The notes: generated by a model from the sequence alone, not told the origin. 64,000 nucleotides of DNA from Liquorilactobacillus oeni DSM 19972 (GCF_001436275.1 NZ_AZEH01000039.1:611336-675335); one strand, 5' to 3'; positions 1 through 8,168 are shown, counted from the stretch's first letter. Translations and numbers: made by a program.

Positions 1-411
1 ATTTAAAATCTTTTTTACTTGGTCATAGCCAATAGACAAATTGTTGCTCAGAACTTTGGCAGCTTTATTCTTTTCACTGTCTGCCAAATATTCTCTCTTG
101 CCAAAAGCGACTGCAGTCTTAGAAAGAATTATGTAGACTGTGTAAGTAGAAGTATCCTCAGCAATCGGTTGATTATCCGAGTCATAAATTGTACCTCTTT
201 GTGCCTTAACTTCGGATTTACTGGCATAAAGCTGAGCTGCTTTTTTGGGTAAATTGACATTATTTACACTTTTAAAGGTTGCAATATAAAAAAAGCGACC
301 GATAAATAGTGCGAACAACAGCGCAACAACAAAGAAAATTCCACGTCCATACAATTTTCTGTTAGTTTGCTGTGTTCGCCTATCTATCTGCCGTTTATAC
401 TTCCTGCTCAT
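1..411 (-). CDS. pbpB: Class B penicillin-binding protein (division transpeptidase), N-terminal part, cut by the window edge
   Basis: This is the first 137 codons of a septal peptidoglycan transpeptidase; the rest lies beyond position 1. The visible part has a basic cytoplasmic tail rich in Lys and Arg (residues 1-21), one membrane anchor at about residues 24-44, and the start of the N-terminal PBP dimerisation domain with the RGTIYD motif typical of class B PBPs. The ATG at 409-411 overlaps the ftsL stop codon as ATGA, so the two are translationally coupled. Its place after mraZ, rsmH and ftsL makes PBP2B/FtsI the expected identity. The catalytic motifs are not in the window. Confidence 0.9.
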   Translation of the reverse strand, partial: MSRKYKRQIDRRTQQTNRKLYGRGIFFVVALLFALFIGRFFYIATFKSVNNVNLPKKAAQLYASKSEVKAQRGTIYDSDNQPIAEDTSTYTVYIILSKTAVAFGKREYLADSEKNKAAKVLSNNLSIGYDQVKKILN

Positions 412-779
412 TTTGAAACATTCCTTATATTCTGATCATTCATCTTCAGCCCATTATTTTGAGCAACCTGCATCAAGCGATTTCGACTGGATAATTCGCT
501 GACTTCTTGCTTTGTATCAACATTTTTATTTTGCAAATTAACTATTCCCTGACTAACTTGCTGCAAGTTGTACTGTGCCTTTGAAAGTGTGATTTTTGAT
601 GAAATAACGGAGATCATCAGGATCATAACAATAATACTTGCAATTGAAATCCCTAAAATCTCAAGCCTTGAAAATGGAACCCTTCCAGTTTGTAATTCTG
701 GTTTTTTTGTATGTATTGGCCTTGGATTATGTTCAATTTGCGGTTGTGCTTGCATTTGTCTCGCAGTATTTTGTGCCAT
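408..779 (-). CDS. ftsL: Cell division protein FtsL
   Basis: A 123-residue bitopic membrane protein of the divisome, which works with DivIC and the septal PBP. It has a long polar N-terminus, one hydrophobic segment at about residues 43-62, and an extracytoplasmic helix of heptad character (about residues 63-105) that would form the FtsL/DivIC coiled coil. Sequence conservation in this family is poor, so the call rests on topology, size and position between rsmH and the class B PBP. It overlaps the downstream PBP start by 4 nt. Confidence 0.9.
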   Translation of the reverse strand: MAQNTARQMQAQPQIEHNPRPIHTKKPELQTGRVPFSRLEILGISIASIIVMILMISVISSKITLSKAQYNLQQVSQGIVNLQNKNVDTKQEVSELSSRNRLMQVAQNNGLKMNDQNIRNVSK

Positions 780-811
780 CTTATCATATCCTTCAAAAAA
801 TAATTACTATC

Positions 812-1762
812 CTATTCTTTTATTCGCTTTATTATTCTAAGTTTCGCGGAATGTGCACGACGATTTTTTGCCACTTCTTCTTCGTTTGGAACAATTGGTT
901 TACGCGTTATTAATTTATAATCAGGCTCGTATTCTTTTGGTATCATAGGTAACCCTGGTGGCAAATCAGGCAATGAACTTTCCTCTCTAAAAATTCCTTT
1001 GACAAGTCGGTCTTCTAGAGACTGAAAAGTAATTACACTGACCCGTCCGTCAACCTTCAGCAAATCCAATGCCTGTTCCAGAGATTCTTCTAAGGCTCCC
1101 AACTCATCATTAACCGCTATTCGAATAGCTTGAAAAACTCTTTTAGCAGGATGCCCGCCTGTTCTGCGTGCACGTGCCGGAATCGCTTCTTTAATCAAAT
1201 CTACAAGTTCTCCGGTAGTAACAACTCTTTGCAGCGCGCGTCTTTTTTCGATCCTGCGTGCAATTGACTTTGCATATTTTTCCTCACCATAACGGAAAAA
1301 AATCCTTACCAGCTCAGAATACGGCCATTCATTAACCACAGTTTGAGCATTCAACTCTTGGCTTTGATCCATTCGCATGTCAAGAGGTGCATCATAGCGG
1401 TAGCTAAAACCTCTTTTGGCATCATCAAATTGCGGTGAAGAAACCCCTAGATCATAAACGATCCCATCTACTTCCTTAACGCCATACTTTTTCAGTTCTT
1501 CTTTGAGAAATCGAAAATTGGCTTTAATAAAAGTAATCTTTTCTTTACTATCACTTTTGCTGAATCTATCCTGATTGTATGTAATAGCTGTTTGATCCTG
1601 ATCAAAAGAGTATAGGTGACCTTGCGGCGAGAGCCCTTGCAACAGAAGTTCGCTGTGTCCACCAGCTCCTAATGTACAATCTACATAAGTTCCAGAAGGC
1701 TTGACAGCTAATCCAGCAATCGCTTCATGTAACAAAACAGTTTTATGCTTGAAATTTTCCAA
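812..1762 (-). CDS. rsmH: 16S rRNA (cytosine1402-N4)-methyltransferase RsmH
   Basis: A 316-residue SAM-dependent methyltransferase that modifies C1402 in the ribosomal decoding centre. The SAM-binding loop [11 protein letters not shown] is at about residues 28-38. The family motifs GVSSPQFD and the [18 protein letters not shown] segment are present, here with Gly-Gly-His-Pro-Ala-Lys. Length matches the family (about 310-320). It follows mraZ by 14 nt and precedes ftsL, the standard mra-cluster order. The start ATG lies behind an AGGAGG site. Confidence 0.97.
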   Translation of the reverse strand: MENFKHKTVLLHEAIAGLAVKPSGTYVDCTLGAGGHSELLLQGLSPQGHLYSFDQDQTAITYNQDRFSKSDSKEKITFIKANFRFLKEELKKYGVKEVDGIVYDLGVSSPQFDDAKRGFSYRYDAPLDMRMDQSQELNAQTVVNEWPYSELVRIFFRYGEEKYAKSIARRIEKRRALQRVVTTGELVDLIKEAIPARARRTGGHPAKRVFQAIRIAVNDELGALEESLEQALDLLKVDGRVSVITFQSLEDRLVKGIFREESSLPDLPPGLPMIPKEYEPDYKLITRKPIVPNEEEVAKNRRAHSAKLRIIKRIKE

Positions 1763-1776
1763 AATAACCTCCTATA

Positions 1777-2208
1777 TCAAAGCCCAAAATCAATCATATT
1801 TTCGGCAATTTCATCAAAATTTCCTTCAGCTTCGCTTGAGAAATCATCCCAACGCTGCTGTGCCCAAACTTCAAAACGATTCGACACTCCGACTACAACA
1901 CATTTTTTTGCTAGTGCCGCATGTTCACGCAAAGAACGTGGAATACTAATACGTCCCTGCTTATCAAATTCGCACTCTGTTGCGGCAGAATAAAAAAACC
2001 TCACAAAAGCACGCGCATCTTTTTTTGTCAAAGGAAGCTGCTGCAGTTTTTGTTCAAGTTTATCCCACTCACTTTGAGGATAACCAAATAAACAACCATC
2101 CATCCCACGAGTGATTACAAATTTCTCTCCCAAGCTTTCACGAAATTTTGCTGGAATAATCAACCGGCCTTTTTCATCGATCGTATGCCGATATTCACCC
2201 ATAAACAT
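1777..2208 (-). CDS. mraZ: Transcriptional regulator MraZ
   Basis: A 143-residue DNA-binding protein with two SpoVT/AbrB-like swapped-hairpin domains, each carrying a DxxGRxxIP motif (about residues 12-20 and 80-90). MraZ forms rings and binds spaced repeats in its own promoter to control the division and wall cluster. I chose the ATG at 2206-2208, 6-8 nt after AAAGGTGGTG; a TTG codon directly upstream is possible but less likely. Five GTGG boxes lie just upstream and make autoregulation very probable. Confidence 0.97.
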   Translation of the reverse strand: MFMGEYRHTIDEKGRLIIPAKFRESLGEKFVITRGMDGCLFGYPQSEWDKLEQKLQQLPLTKKDARAFVRFFYSAATECEFDKQGRISIPRSLREHAALAKKCVVVGVSNRFEVWAQQRWDDFSSEAEGNFDEIAENMIDFGL

Positions 2209-2248
2209 CAAAAGACACCACCTTTGACACTACCATAAACAGATGGTA

Positions 2249-2293
2249 CCACATTCCCCCACTTTAAACCACAAATTTACCACTTTTTACCAC
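2249..2293 (-). promoter_or_regulatory. MraZ operator: five GTGG direct repeats
   Basis: On the minus strand GTGG occurs at 2290-2293, 2280-2283, 2269-2272, 2259-2262 and 2249-2252. The starts are 10, 11, 10 and 10 nt apart, one per helical turn, so all boxes face one side of the DNA. The array ends about 40 nt before the mraZ start. MraZ is known to bind repeated GTGG/TGGG-type boxes before its own gene in several phyla; the assignment here is by position and pattern. Confidence 0.8.
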
Positions 2294-2299
2294 ATAAAA

Positions 2300-2336
2300 T
2301 AAAAAAGTTTAGAAACAACCTAAAGCGGTTATTTCT
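2300..2336 (-). terminator. Terminator after the DUF3397 gene
   Basis: A 10-bp stem (arms 2311-2320 and 2327-2336, one G-U pair) with a 6-nt loop, followed on the minus strand by a T-rich tract (2300-2310). It separates the asnB/aspartokinase/DUF3397 unit from mraZ, so mraZ should have its own promoter between this hairpin and the GTGG repeats. Confidence 0.7.
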
Positions 2337-2367
2337 AAGCTAAATTTTTACATCATTTTATTAATTT

Positions 2368-2730
2368 TTAAACGAATAATAACACCAATAAGAGTGTGTA
2401 CAAAAGAAAGACCACGATATCAACAAAACGCCAGTAATGCAGGAAAAACTCCCGATAAACAAGTCTTTTTTCAATAAAAACATACACCAATGTCATCCCA
2501 ATTCCCAAAAGACCCATCCCCAAAAAAAGATAAGGCAACATTGAAACGTGTAGAATCTCAAGAGAAAGGAGATGAATTCCATATAAAATAAAGACCGTTA
2601 AAATATCAACTGGTTTAACTCTTTTTGAAAAAATCCGCGGTTTAAGTCGAAACTTCTTCCATAATCGTAAAACCAGCCAAATTAAGGACAAAAATAACAA
2701 TTGCCAGTACCACTGAAATATTTTATCCAT
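2368..2730 (-). CDS. DUF3397 family membrane protein
   Basis: A 120-residue, very hydrophobic protein with about four membrane helices (roughly residues 5-20, 38-62, 67-88, 100-119) and a basic loop near residues 23-40. Size, topology and position immediately before mraZ fit the DUF3397 family of lactobacilli, which has no known function. It starts 3 nt after the aspartate kinase stop and has a weak GGTG ribosome binding site, suggesting coupling to that gene. No catalytic motif is visible. Confidence 0.75.
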   Translation of the reverse strand: MDKIFQWYWQLLFLSLIWLVLRLWKKFRLKPRIFSKRVKPVDILTVFILYGIHLLSLEILHVSMLPYLFLGMGLLGIGMTLVYVFIEKRLVYREFFLHYWRFVDIVVFLLYTLLLVLLFV

Positions 2731-2733
2731 TTT

Positions 2734-3939
2734 TCACGCACCTAACAAGAAAGTATCGTGAAGAGCATTCACAGCAACTCCAAGATCTTTTTGACTGACT
2801 AACACCCAGATTGTAGTATAACTATCTGTTGTCTGCAAAATTTTAATTCCATACTTGGCTAGTGCCGTAACAATCTTTGCTGTGATCCCTGGAGTTCCCA
2901 TAATGCCCGCTCCTACAATGGATACTTTGGCACAATCAGAAATAACATCAGCTGCAATATGTTCTTTTGCAAGTATTTTTTTAGCCGCAGCACTTTGGAT
3001 ATGATTTAAGTTAAAAACAACTTTTTCAGGAAGAATATTAATAAAGTCAACACTTAAATCATTTTTTGCAAGCAACTTAAAAAGCATATCAGCTGAATAT
3101 TTTGCAGTTGAAATGCTGAATTGAGTTAAACCAACTTGATGTGCGATTCCTGTCACACTTCTATAATCCTGAATGGAAAGATCTCTATCTGAAATGAGTG
3201 TACCTAATTCATCCACACTATCCCAAGTTGAACGAATTCTCAAGGGAACGTGTGCCTGCTGTGCAATTTCAACCGCACGCGGATGAACTACCTTTGCCCC
3301 TTCATGCGCCATATTAGCAACTTCTTCATAACTGACACTTTTTAAGAAACGTGCCTTTTTAACGATTCGGGGATCTCCTGTCATCATCCCCGAAACGTCG
3401 GTGAAAATATCTACTCTTTCTGCAGACAATGCAGCTCCTAAAAGGGCCGCTGAAGTGTCACTGCCGCCACGTCCCAAGGTTGCTACGTGTCCTTGACGGG
3501 ACAACCCCTGAAAACCTGCAACTACAACGACCTCATTACTGGTAAACGTCTTAAGAATTCCTTCGGTTTTAACGTCTATAACCTTAGCATTTTGATATTC
3601 ATTATCAGTTCGAAAACCTGCATCTGCTCCAGTCATGGCAACTGCTTTTAGCCCATTTTCTTTTAAAAGCTCCGTAAAAACAGCTGTTGAGATGACCTCT
3701 CCTACGGAAACAAGCATGTCTAACTCACGCGGCGAAAGTTTAGACTTCCCACTATCCACCAGCTCTAACAACGAATCCGTAGCATATGGTGCACCTTTGC
3801 GTCCAATTGCGGAAACTACCACCACAACTTTATAGCCTTTTTCAACAGCATATCGAACATGTTCAAGTGCTTTATGCCGTGCTGCATCGTCTTGGACAGA
3901 TGTTCCGCCAAATTTTTGAACCATGATTTCCACCGGCAT
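2734..3939 (-). CDS. Aspartate kinase
   Basis: Phosphorylates L-aspartate, the first step to lysine/diaminopimelate, threonine and methionine. The amino-acid kinase domain starts with KFGGTSV, and LGRGGSDTSAALLG and FTDVSGMMTGDP follow; about 140 C-terminal residues form ACT regulatory domains. The 401-residue length fits the single-chain lysine- or DAP-sensitive enzymes. Start choice is uncertain: ATG at 3937-3939, or the later ATG (3922-3924) that gives MVQKFGG and has GGTGG just upstream. It lies 24 nt after asnB, so aspartate use for asparagine and for the aspartate family is probably co-transcribed. Confidence 0.93.
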   Translation of the reverse strand: MPVEIMVQKFGGTSVQDDAARHKALEHVRYAVEKGYKVVVVVSAIGRKGAPYATDSLLELVDSGKSKLSPRELDMLVSVGEVISTAVFTELLKENGLKAVAMTGADAGFRTDNEYQNAKVIDVKTEGILKTFTSNEVVVVAGFQGLSRQGHVATLGRGGSDTSAALLGAALSAERVDIFTDVSGMMTGDPRIVKKARFLKSVSYEEVANMAHEGAKVVHPRAVEIAQQAHVPLRIRSTWDSVDELGTLISDRDLSIQDYRSVTGIAHQVGLTQFSISTAKYSADMLFKLLAKNDLSVDFINILPEKVVFNLNHIQSAAAKKILAKEHIAADVISDCAKVSIVGAGIMGTPGITAKIVTALAKYGIKILQTTDSYTTIWVLVSQKDLGVAVNALHDTFLLGA

Positions 3940-3963
3940 TACCCCATTTCATTCTTATTTGAG

Positions 3964-5850
3964 TTAATTATCAAATTTAGCTGCTTGCATTGAATCCACC
4001 AGTTCAGGTGATTCAACATAAATTCGATACCACATCATAAACGTTAAGATAGCCCATAATTTACGCGAATTATCCCGTTTTTCCAAGCGATGCTCTTCCA
4101 AAAGTTTCAAGAAGTAATCTTTATCAAAAAATTTATCAGTTTGAGATGAAGTAATAATATCACGTGCCCAGTCATACATTTCATCACGCAGCCAAAAACG
4201 AATTGGAACCGGAAATCCCAGTTTTTTACGATTTAAAACGTGTGCGGGGACTACTCCTTCAACTGCTTTACGCAAAATGTACTTTGTTGTTCCATGAGCG
4301 ATCCGTAAGTTTGCCGGAATTTGACTAGCAACTGCAAAAACTTCTTTGTCTAAGAAAGGTGTTCTTAATTCAAGACTGTGAGCCATTGTTGTTCGATCCG
4401 CATTATGCAGAAGATCTCCATTTAACCAAGTATGCATATCAATAAACTGCATTCGACTGATTGAATCATAATCAATTGAATCATGATAAAAAGGGTGCGT
4501 AATAGTTTGCAATGGATGCTTTACATTGTAATTTTTTATAAATCGATGCTTTTCAGGTTCATTAAAGATAAAGGCATTTCCAACGTACCGTTCTTCCAGC
4601 GGCACTGTCCCCCGCAAAAGGTAGCTGCGCCCCTTAACTCCTTCTGGAATAATCTGTGCAATTCTTTTCAATAAGCCGTTAATCGGTTTCGTATATTTAA
4701 AGGGACGTAATGAATTAGGTTCATTATAAATTGTATAACCGCCAAAAAGTTCGTCCGCTCCCTCACCAGTTAATGCAACTTTAACATGTTTACGTGCTTC
4801 TTTTGCAACAAAATACTGCGGCACTGCAGCCGGATCCGCCAGCGGATCATCCATGTTCCAAACAAAATGCGGAAAAGCCTTCATAAATTCCTCTGGAGTG
4901 ATAATTGAACTATAGTTTTTTACCCCTAACTTTTCAGCAGTTTCTTTTGCAACGTCCAGTTCACTGTATCCTTCACGCTGAAAGCCTACTGAAACTGTCT
5001 CGATATGTTCATTAAATTGTTTTGCAATTGCCACAATAATTGATGAATCAATTCCGCCTGAAAGAAACGAACCAACGGGTACATCTGCACGCATATGCTT
5101 TTCAACAGAATCAAATAAAACATCACGCACTTTTTTAATGTACTCATTTTCAGGCCTGATTACCGGTTTGAACTGTGCATAGTAATACCGCTTAATTTCT
5201 GGCTTTTTTCCCAATTTTTTTAGCAGATAATGTCCTGGTTCAAGCATTCTGATTTCTTTAACCAATGACTCTGGTTCAGGTACGAATTGATAGGTCATAT
5301 AGTCTTGCAAAGCATCCTTATCAAACGTCTTATCCTGCAATACTTTGAAAATTGCTTTACTTTCTGAAGCATAATAAAATTTATCTCCTACAGCAGCATA
5401 ATAAAATGGTTTAATTCCAAAGTGATCACGAGCCGCAAAAAAGACTTTTTCTTGTTGATCCCAGATAACAAAAGCAAACATTCCGCGAAAGAATTTCACA
5501 CAATCCTCACGGTGTTTAGCATACATAGCTAAAATAACTTCAGAATCTGAATCCGTCTTAAAATCATAGCCTTCTTTTTTTAATTCATCACGCAATTCAA
5601 TATAATTATAAATTTCTCCATTGAAAGTCATCCAGTATCGCTCATTATCATAAGAAAGAGGTTGGTGTCCTCCTTCAAGATCAATAATACTTAGTCTTCT
5701 GAAGCCCATAGTAATATTTTGATCTTCAAAATAGCCATCATCATCAGGCCCACGATGAACAATCATCTTATTCATCGCATGTATCATTTTGTTGTATTTT
5801 TTTCCGGTATCTTTGGTGATATCACTTAAACACCCTACAAAACCGCACAT
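3964..5850 (-). CDS. asnB: Asparagine synthetase B (glutamine-hydrolysing)
   Basis: Makes asparagine from aspartate, ATP and glutamine. The start is set at the ATG 5848-5850 because it makes Cys2 (MCGFVG) the N-terminal nucleophile of the class II glutaminase domain, and AGAGGTG lies 7 nt upstream. The open frame reaches 13 codons further, but that would bury the catalytic Cys. The synthetase domain carries the pyrophosphate loop SGGIDSS near residue 256. At 628 residues it is of normal length for Gram-positive AsnB. A strong promoter is present (5888-5916), and aspartate kinase follows. Confidence 0.96.
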   Translation of the reverse strand: MCGFVGCLSDITKDTGKKYNKMIHAMNKMIVHRGPDDDGYFEDQNITMGFRRLSIIDLEGGHQPLSYDNERYWMTFNGEIYNYIELRDELKKEGYDFKTDSDSEVILAMYAKHREDCVKFFRGMFAFVIWDQQEKVFFAARDHFGIKPFYYAAVGDKFYYASESKAIFKVLQDKTFDKDALQDYMTYQFVPEPESLVKEIRMLEPGHYLLKKLGKKPEIKRYYYAQFKPVIRPENEYIKKVRDVLFDSVEKHMRADVPVGSFLSGGIDSSIIVAIAKQFNEHIETVSVGFQREGYSELDVAKETAEKLGVKNYSSIITPEEFMKAFPHFVWNMDDPLADPAAVPQYFVAKEARKHVKVALTGEGADELFGGYTIYNEPNSLRPFKYTKPINGLLKRIAQIIPEGVKGRSYLLRGTVPLEERYVGNAFIFNEPEKHRFIKNYNVKHPLQTITHPFYHDSIDYDSISRMQFIDMHTWLNGDLLHNADRTTMAHSLELRTPFLDKEVFAVASQIPANLRIAHGTTKYILRKAVEGVVPAHVLNRKKLGFPVPIRFWLRDEMYDWARDIITSSQTDKFFDKDYFLKLLEEHRLEKRDNSRKLWAILTFMMWYRIYVESPELVDSMQAAKFDN

Positions 5851-5887
5851 AATCGGCACCTCTTCCGGTAAGTTTTTCACTTGTTTC

Positions 5888-5916
5888 ATTATAAATGTTT
5901 ACAAGGTCAAATTCAA
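5888..5916 (-). promoter_or_regulatory. Sigma-A promoter of asnB
   Basis: On the minus strand TTGAAT (5911-5916) and TATAAT (5888-5893) are separated by 17 nt, about 38 nt before the asnB ATG. There is no room for a T-box leader. Confidence 0.75.
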
Positions 5917-5968
5917 TTTGTTTCAGAGGTTTGCAATTTTGCAAAAAATGCTCAAAGACATGCACATA

Positions 5969-5998
5969 TTGACACGCACCTACAGCAGAATGTATAGT
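5969..5998 (+). promoter_or_regulatory. Sigma-A promoter of the DUF4044 gene
   Basis: TTGACA (5969-5974) and TATAGT (5993-5998) with an 18-nt spacer, about 34 nt before the TTG start of the small gene. It diverges from the asnB promoter. Confidence 0.75.
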
Positions 5999-6031
5999 AA
6001 AGAGCAAAGGAAAATGAAAGGTGAGCTTATT

Positions 6032-6151
6032 TTGGCCAAGAAAAAGAAGACACGGTTTCAAAAAATTACAACAGCTGTTGTATGGGTAATGATTATTGCT
6101 ACACTTGGAACAATGGTACTGACTGCTGTAGTTTCTGTGATGGGATATTAA
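6032..6151 (+). CDS. DUF4044 family small membrane protein
   Basis: A 39-residue protein with a basic N-terminus (AKKKKTRFQK) and one membrane helix (about residues 14-37). This matches the DUF4044 micro-protein family of lactobacilli, of unknown function. The start is a TTG at 6032-6034, 6 nt after AAAGGTGAG; a longer reading in the same frame has no ribosome binding site. It has its own promoter and a strong terminator, so it is a monocistronic unit. The similarity to DUF4044 is from memory of the family pattern. Confidence 0.75.
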   Translation: MAKKKKTRFQKITTAVVWVMIIATLGTMVLTAVVSVMGY

Positions 6152-6176
6152 AAAATAATTTTTAATAAAATATTTA

Positions 6177-6224
6177 AGAAGGACTGAGCCAAATGTTAAC
6201 TTTTGACTCAGTCCTTCTGTTTTA
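6177..6224 (+). terminator. Terminator of the DUF4044 gene
   Basis: A 12-bp stem AGAAGGACTGAG/CTCAGTCCTTCT (6177-6188 and 6207-6218) with inner pairing AAATG.../...TTTTGA, followed by GTTTT. The core GGACTGAG resembles other hairpins in this window. Confidence 0.85.
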
Positions 6225-6241
6225 ATCTGCAAATACGCGCA

Positions 6242-6331
6242 TTAATGTGTTTTAATAGTCAGCCTTTTTCCACTTAACCGCAAATTACTCATAGCCAAAT
6301 TCAGACCATGTTCATAATTCGTAGGTAATGC
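6242..6331 (-). pseudogene. Short coding remnant, 29 open codons without a start
   Basis: Between the DUF4044 terminator and the XRE gene (6225-6401) no intact gene is visible. On the minus strand a 29-codon stretch after an in-frame TGA reads protein-like (it contains NYEHGLNLAMSNLRLSGKR) and ends at a TAA at 6242-6244. It has no start codon or ribosome binding site at its beginning. It may be the tail of a decayed accessory gene, perhaps from the element that brought in the neighbouring XRE/ImmA genes. Source family unknown. Confidence 0.3.
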
Positions 6332-6401
6332 TCAAAGCCTAACGACTATTAGTACACCCCTCTTTATTGTTGTAGAGTTTTTTAGAGCACTCATAGTTTT
6401 A

Positions 6402-6611
6402 TTAATTATTAGTCCCCGCATAGTCCCGAATCTGAGTTAACCACTTCCTAGTGTTTTCAGAGTCTGCAACTCTTCCATTAATTAACTGATTGACATATGG
6501 TTTTGAAAGCCCAAAGTGGTTTGCAATATCCGATTGAGAACTTGGCTTTATACCCATACGCTTATTTCTTTTTAAACACAGCAAAATTGCATCTGACAAT
6601 TCATATTTCAT
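6402..6611 (-). CDS. Small XRE/Cro-type helix-turn-helix regulator
   Basis: A 69-residue protein that is essentially one helix-turn-helix domain (about residues 25-50, with SQSDIANHFGLSKPYVNQLI as helices 2 and 3). It resembles phage Cro or anti-repressor-type regulators. The ATG has AGGAGTGGAG upstream, and a TATAAT (6664-6669) lies at a suitable distance. It diverges from an XRE repressor gene across 208 nt containing dyad repeats, the layout of a lysis/lysogeny switch. Confidence 0.7.
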   Translation of the reverse strand: MKYELSDAILLCLKRNKRMGIKPSSQSDIANHFGLSKPYVNQLINGRVADSENTRKWLTQIRDYAGTNN

Positions 6612-6749
6612 TTTGCTCCACTCCTAAATATTAGCTAATTTATTTGACGATTCCAGTTACGTTATTATAGAATTTACAAAGAGATAGCCGTCAGTGTAAT
6701 AAAATAGCAATTTCATTAAATGTTAATCTTTATTACCTGTACTAATTAT

Positions 6750-6795
6750 ACTAACTAATACGTTAGTTTTCAATAATTTTCTAACTTTTTAGTTA
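6750..6795. promoter_or_regulatory. Probable operators between the divergent XRE genes
   Basis: Two dyads share the half-site AACT/AGTT: AACTAA-N4-TTAGTT (6753-6768) and TAACT-N4-AGTTA (6782-6795), centres about 28 nt apart and 30-60 nt before the XRE gene at 6820. A further palindrome ATTAGCTAAT (6629-6638) lies next to the other start. These are the likely binding sites of one or both XRE proteins; that is inference. Confidence 0.5.
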
Positions 6796-6819
6796 TATTT
6801 TACTGATAGGAGATTTACT

Positions 6820-7146
6820 ATGTGCACAGTAGACCGGATAAAGAATCTTGCAAAGGAACATCACATTTCTGTCTATGAACTTGAAGATCAGCTTGGGTTC
6901 GGTAAAAATACAATCTATCAGTGGACAAAAAGAACGCCTTCTGTTGAACGTGTTAAAAAAGTGGCTGATTTTTTTGATGTCTCGCTTGATTATCTGATGG
7001 GACGATCTGCAAACGAAAAGATCAGTCAAAATGAAATTGACCTTGCAGACACTCCTCAAGGAATTTTAAGATTCGAGGGTAAGGTTATCCCTGATGACGA
7101 GTTAGAACTGATTAGAAGGTTGCTGCGGGAAAATAAGATGAAATAA
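6820..7146 (+). CDS. XRE family (cI-like) transcriptional repressor
   Basis: A 108-residue protein with an N-terminal XRE helix-turn-helix (about residues 5-60, with LGFGKNTIYQW as recognition region and the family ending FFDVSLDYLMGR). A short C-terminal tail ending in DDELELIRRLLRENK is typical of repressors paired with ImmA. The ATG follows AGGAGATTTACT. The ImmA/IrrE gene begins 17 nt downstream, so the two form an operon. In ICEBs1-type systems the peptidase cleaves the repressor; that role is inferred here. Confidence 0.82.
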   Translation: MCTVDRIKNLAKEHHISVYELEDQLGFGKNTIYQWTKRTPSVERVKKVADFFDVSLDYLMGRSANEKISQNEIDLADTPQGILRFEGKVIPDDELELIRRLLRENKMK

Positions 7147-7163
7147 CACGGGAGGATAGGGCA

Positions 7164-7604
7164 ATGGAATCTTTGGTACTTGATTCACTGCTTAAAATCG
7201 CTTCTTCTTTAAAAATCAGTGTTATTTGGACAAAAGAACTTGCTGCTGAAACACCGTCAATTGTTTCAATAGAACAACGTTGTATTATCATGAACACCAA
7301 TTGGCATAAAAAAAGCGAAATTGCTTTTCAGCTTGCCCATGAAATTGCACATTTAATCATTAAAGATTACGGTGATGAAATTCTTTATGAACGTTCCTAT
7401 TCACAACGAGCACTAATTGAGGCTCAAGCAAATAGTACAGCAATTAAACTTCTCTTACCCTTTTATTGTGAGCATAAAACATACGAGGATGCGAATAGCT
7501 GGGAATTTATGAATATTTTTGCAATTCCTTCACATTTAACAGAAGAAATTGCTTTTCAAATGAAAGCTTATTATCAAAACGGCTTATCGTCTTTTTTTAA
7601 CTAA
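7164..7604 (+). CDS. ImmA/IrrE family metallo-endopeptidase
   Basis: A 146-residue protein with the zinc-protease motif HEIAH at residues 59-63 and a downstream acidic residue region (ALIEAQANSTAIKLLLP) with the EAxANxFA-like pattern of the family. This arrangement, an XRE repressor followed by an ImmA peptidase, is found in ICEs, prophages and some stand-alone stress modules. It has a good ribosome binding site (GGAGGATAG), 17 nt after the repressor, and a strong terminator at 7711. No integrase or structural phage gene is nearby. Confidence 0.82.
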   Translation: MESLVLDSLLKIASSLKISVIWTKELAAETPSIVSIEQRCIIMNTNWHKKSEIAFQLAHEIAHLIIKDYGDEILYERSYSQRALIEAQANSTAIKLLLPFYCEHKTYEDANSWEFMNIFAIPSHLTEEIAFQMKAYYQNGLSSFFN

Positions 7605-7710
7605 CATTAACAGCATGTTGTACAAAGCTCATCCAAATAAAATTTTAAAAGATCTGACAAATCAAGAATTTAAAAATACTATTAAGTTTAAAAAAGGTAA
7701 CGTAAAAAAT

Positions 7711-7761
7711 AAACCAATAGACTGAGGAAAAGCACATTTACTTCAGTCTATTGGTTTTTTT
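7711..7761 (+). terminator. Terminator of the XRE-ImmA operon
   Basis: A perfect 15-bp stem (7711-7725 and 7743-7757) with a 17-nt loop and a run of T from 7755. It marks the right edge of the accessory island; 7605-7710 holds no supported gene. Confidence 0.85.
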
Positions 7762-7767
7762 GGAGAA

Positions 7768-7797
7768 GCAAAAAAGCCCTGTTAATCAAGGCTTTTA
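7768..7797 (-). terminator. Terminator of rplS
   Basis: On the minus strand AAAAGCC/GGCTTTT pairs around an 11-nt loop and runs into six T (7770-7775), about 20 nt after the rplS stop. Confidence 0.8.
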
Positions 7798-7817
7798 GTT
7801 AATGCTGTTTAATTCTA

Positions 7818-8168
7818 TTACTTACGGCGTTTTTCTGGAATACGAGCTGCCTTACCATGAAGATCACGCAGATAATAGAGCTTAGCGCGACGAACACGGC
7901 CATGACGGATAACGTCGATTTTTTCAACGCGCGGTGTGTGTACTGGGAAAGTACGTTCAACACCAATACCACTGCTAATCTTGCGAACAGTATATGTTTC
8001 ACTAACACCCTTACCGCGACGCTTGATAACTACACCTTCAAAAATCTGGATACGTTCGCGTGTACCTTCAACGATACGAGCATGAACACGGACAGTATCT
8101 CCTGGACGAAAATCAGGAATGTCACTTCTTAATTGAGATTCCGTAATCTTTGCAATTAATGGATTCAT
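7818..8168 (-). CDS. rplS: 50S ribosomal protein L19
   Basis: A 116-residue L19 at the 30S/50S interface. It shows the family N-terminus MNPLIAKIT and the conserved [22 protein letters not shown] block. I set the start at ATG 8166-8168, which has AAGGGGAG 7 nt upstream; the open frame extends 8 codons further without support. It follows trmD but has its own promoter and a structured leader, so it can be expressed and controlled separately. Confidence 0.98.
   Translation of the reverse strand: MNPLIAKITESQLRSDIPDFRPGDTVRVHARIVEGTRERIQIFEGVVIKRRGKGVSETYTVRKISSGIGVERTFPVHTPRVEKIDVIRHGRVRRAKLYYLRDLHGKAARIPEKRRK

Noticed and set aside
1701-1993. Plus-strand frames over rsmH and mraZ
   Set aside because: Antisense shadows of conserved genes without start signals.
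5851-5968. T-box or other leader before asnB
   Set aside because: The promoter is only about 38 nt from the start codon, leaving no room for a T-box.
5789-6031. N-terminal extension of the DUF4044 frame back to 5789
   Set aside because: It would run through the divergent asnB start and both promoters; the TTG at 6032 has the ribosome binding site.
7618-7726. A 36-codon frame (ATG 7618) after the ImmA gene
   Set aside because: No ribosome binding site, and the frame ends inside the stem of the operon terminator.
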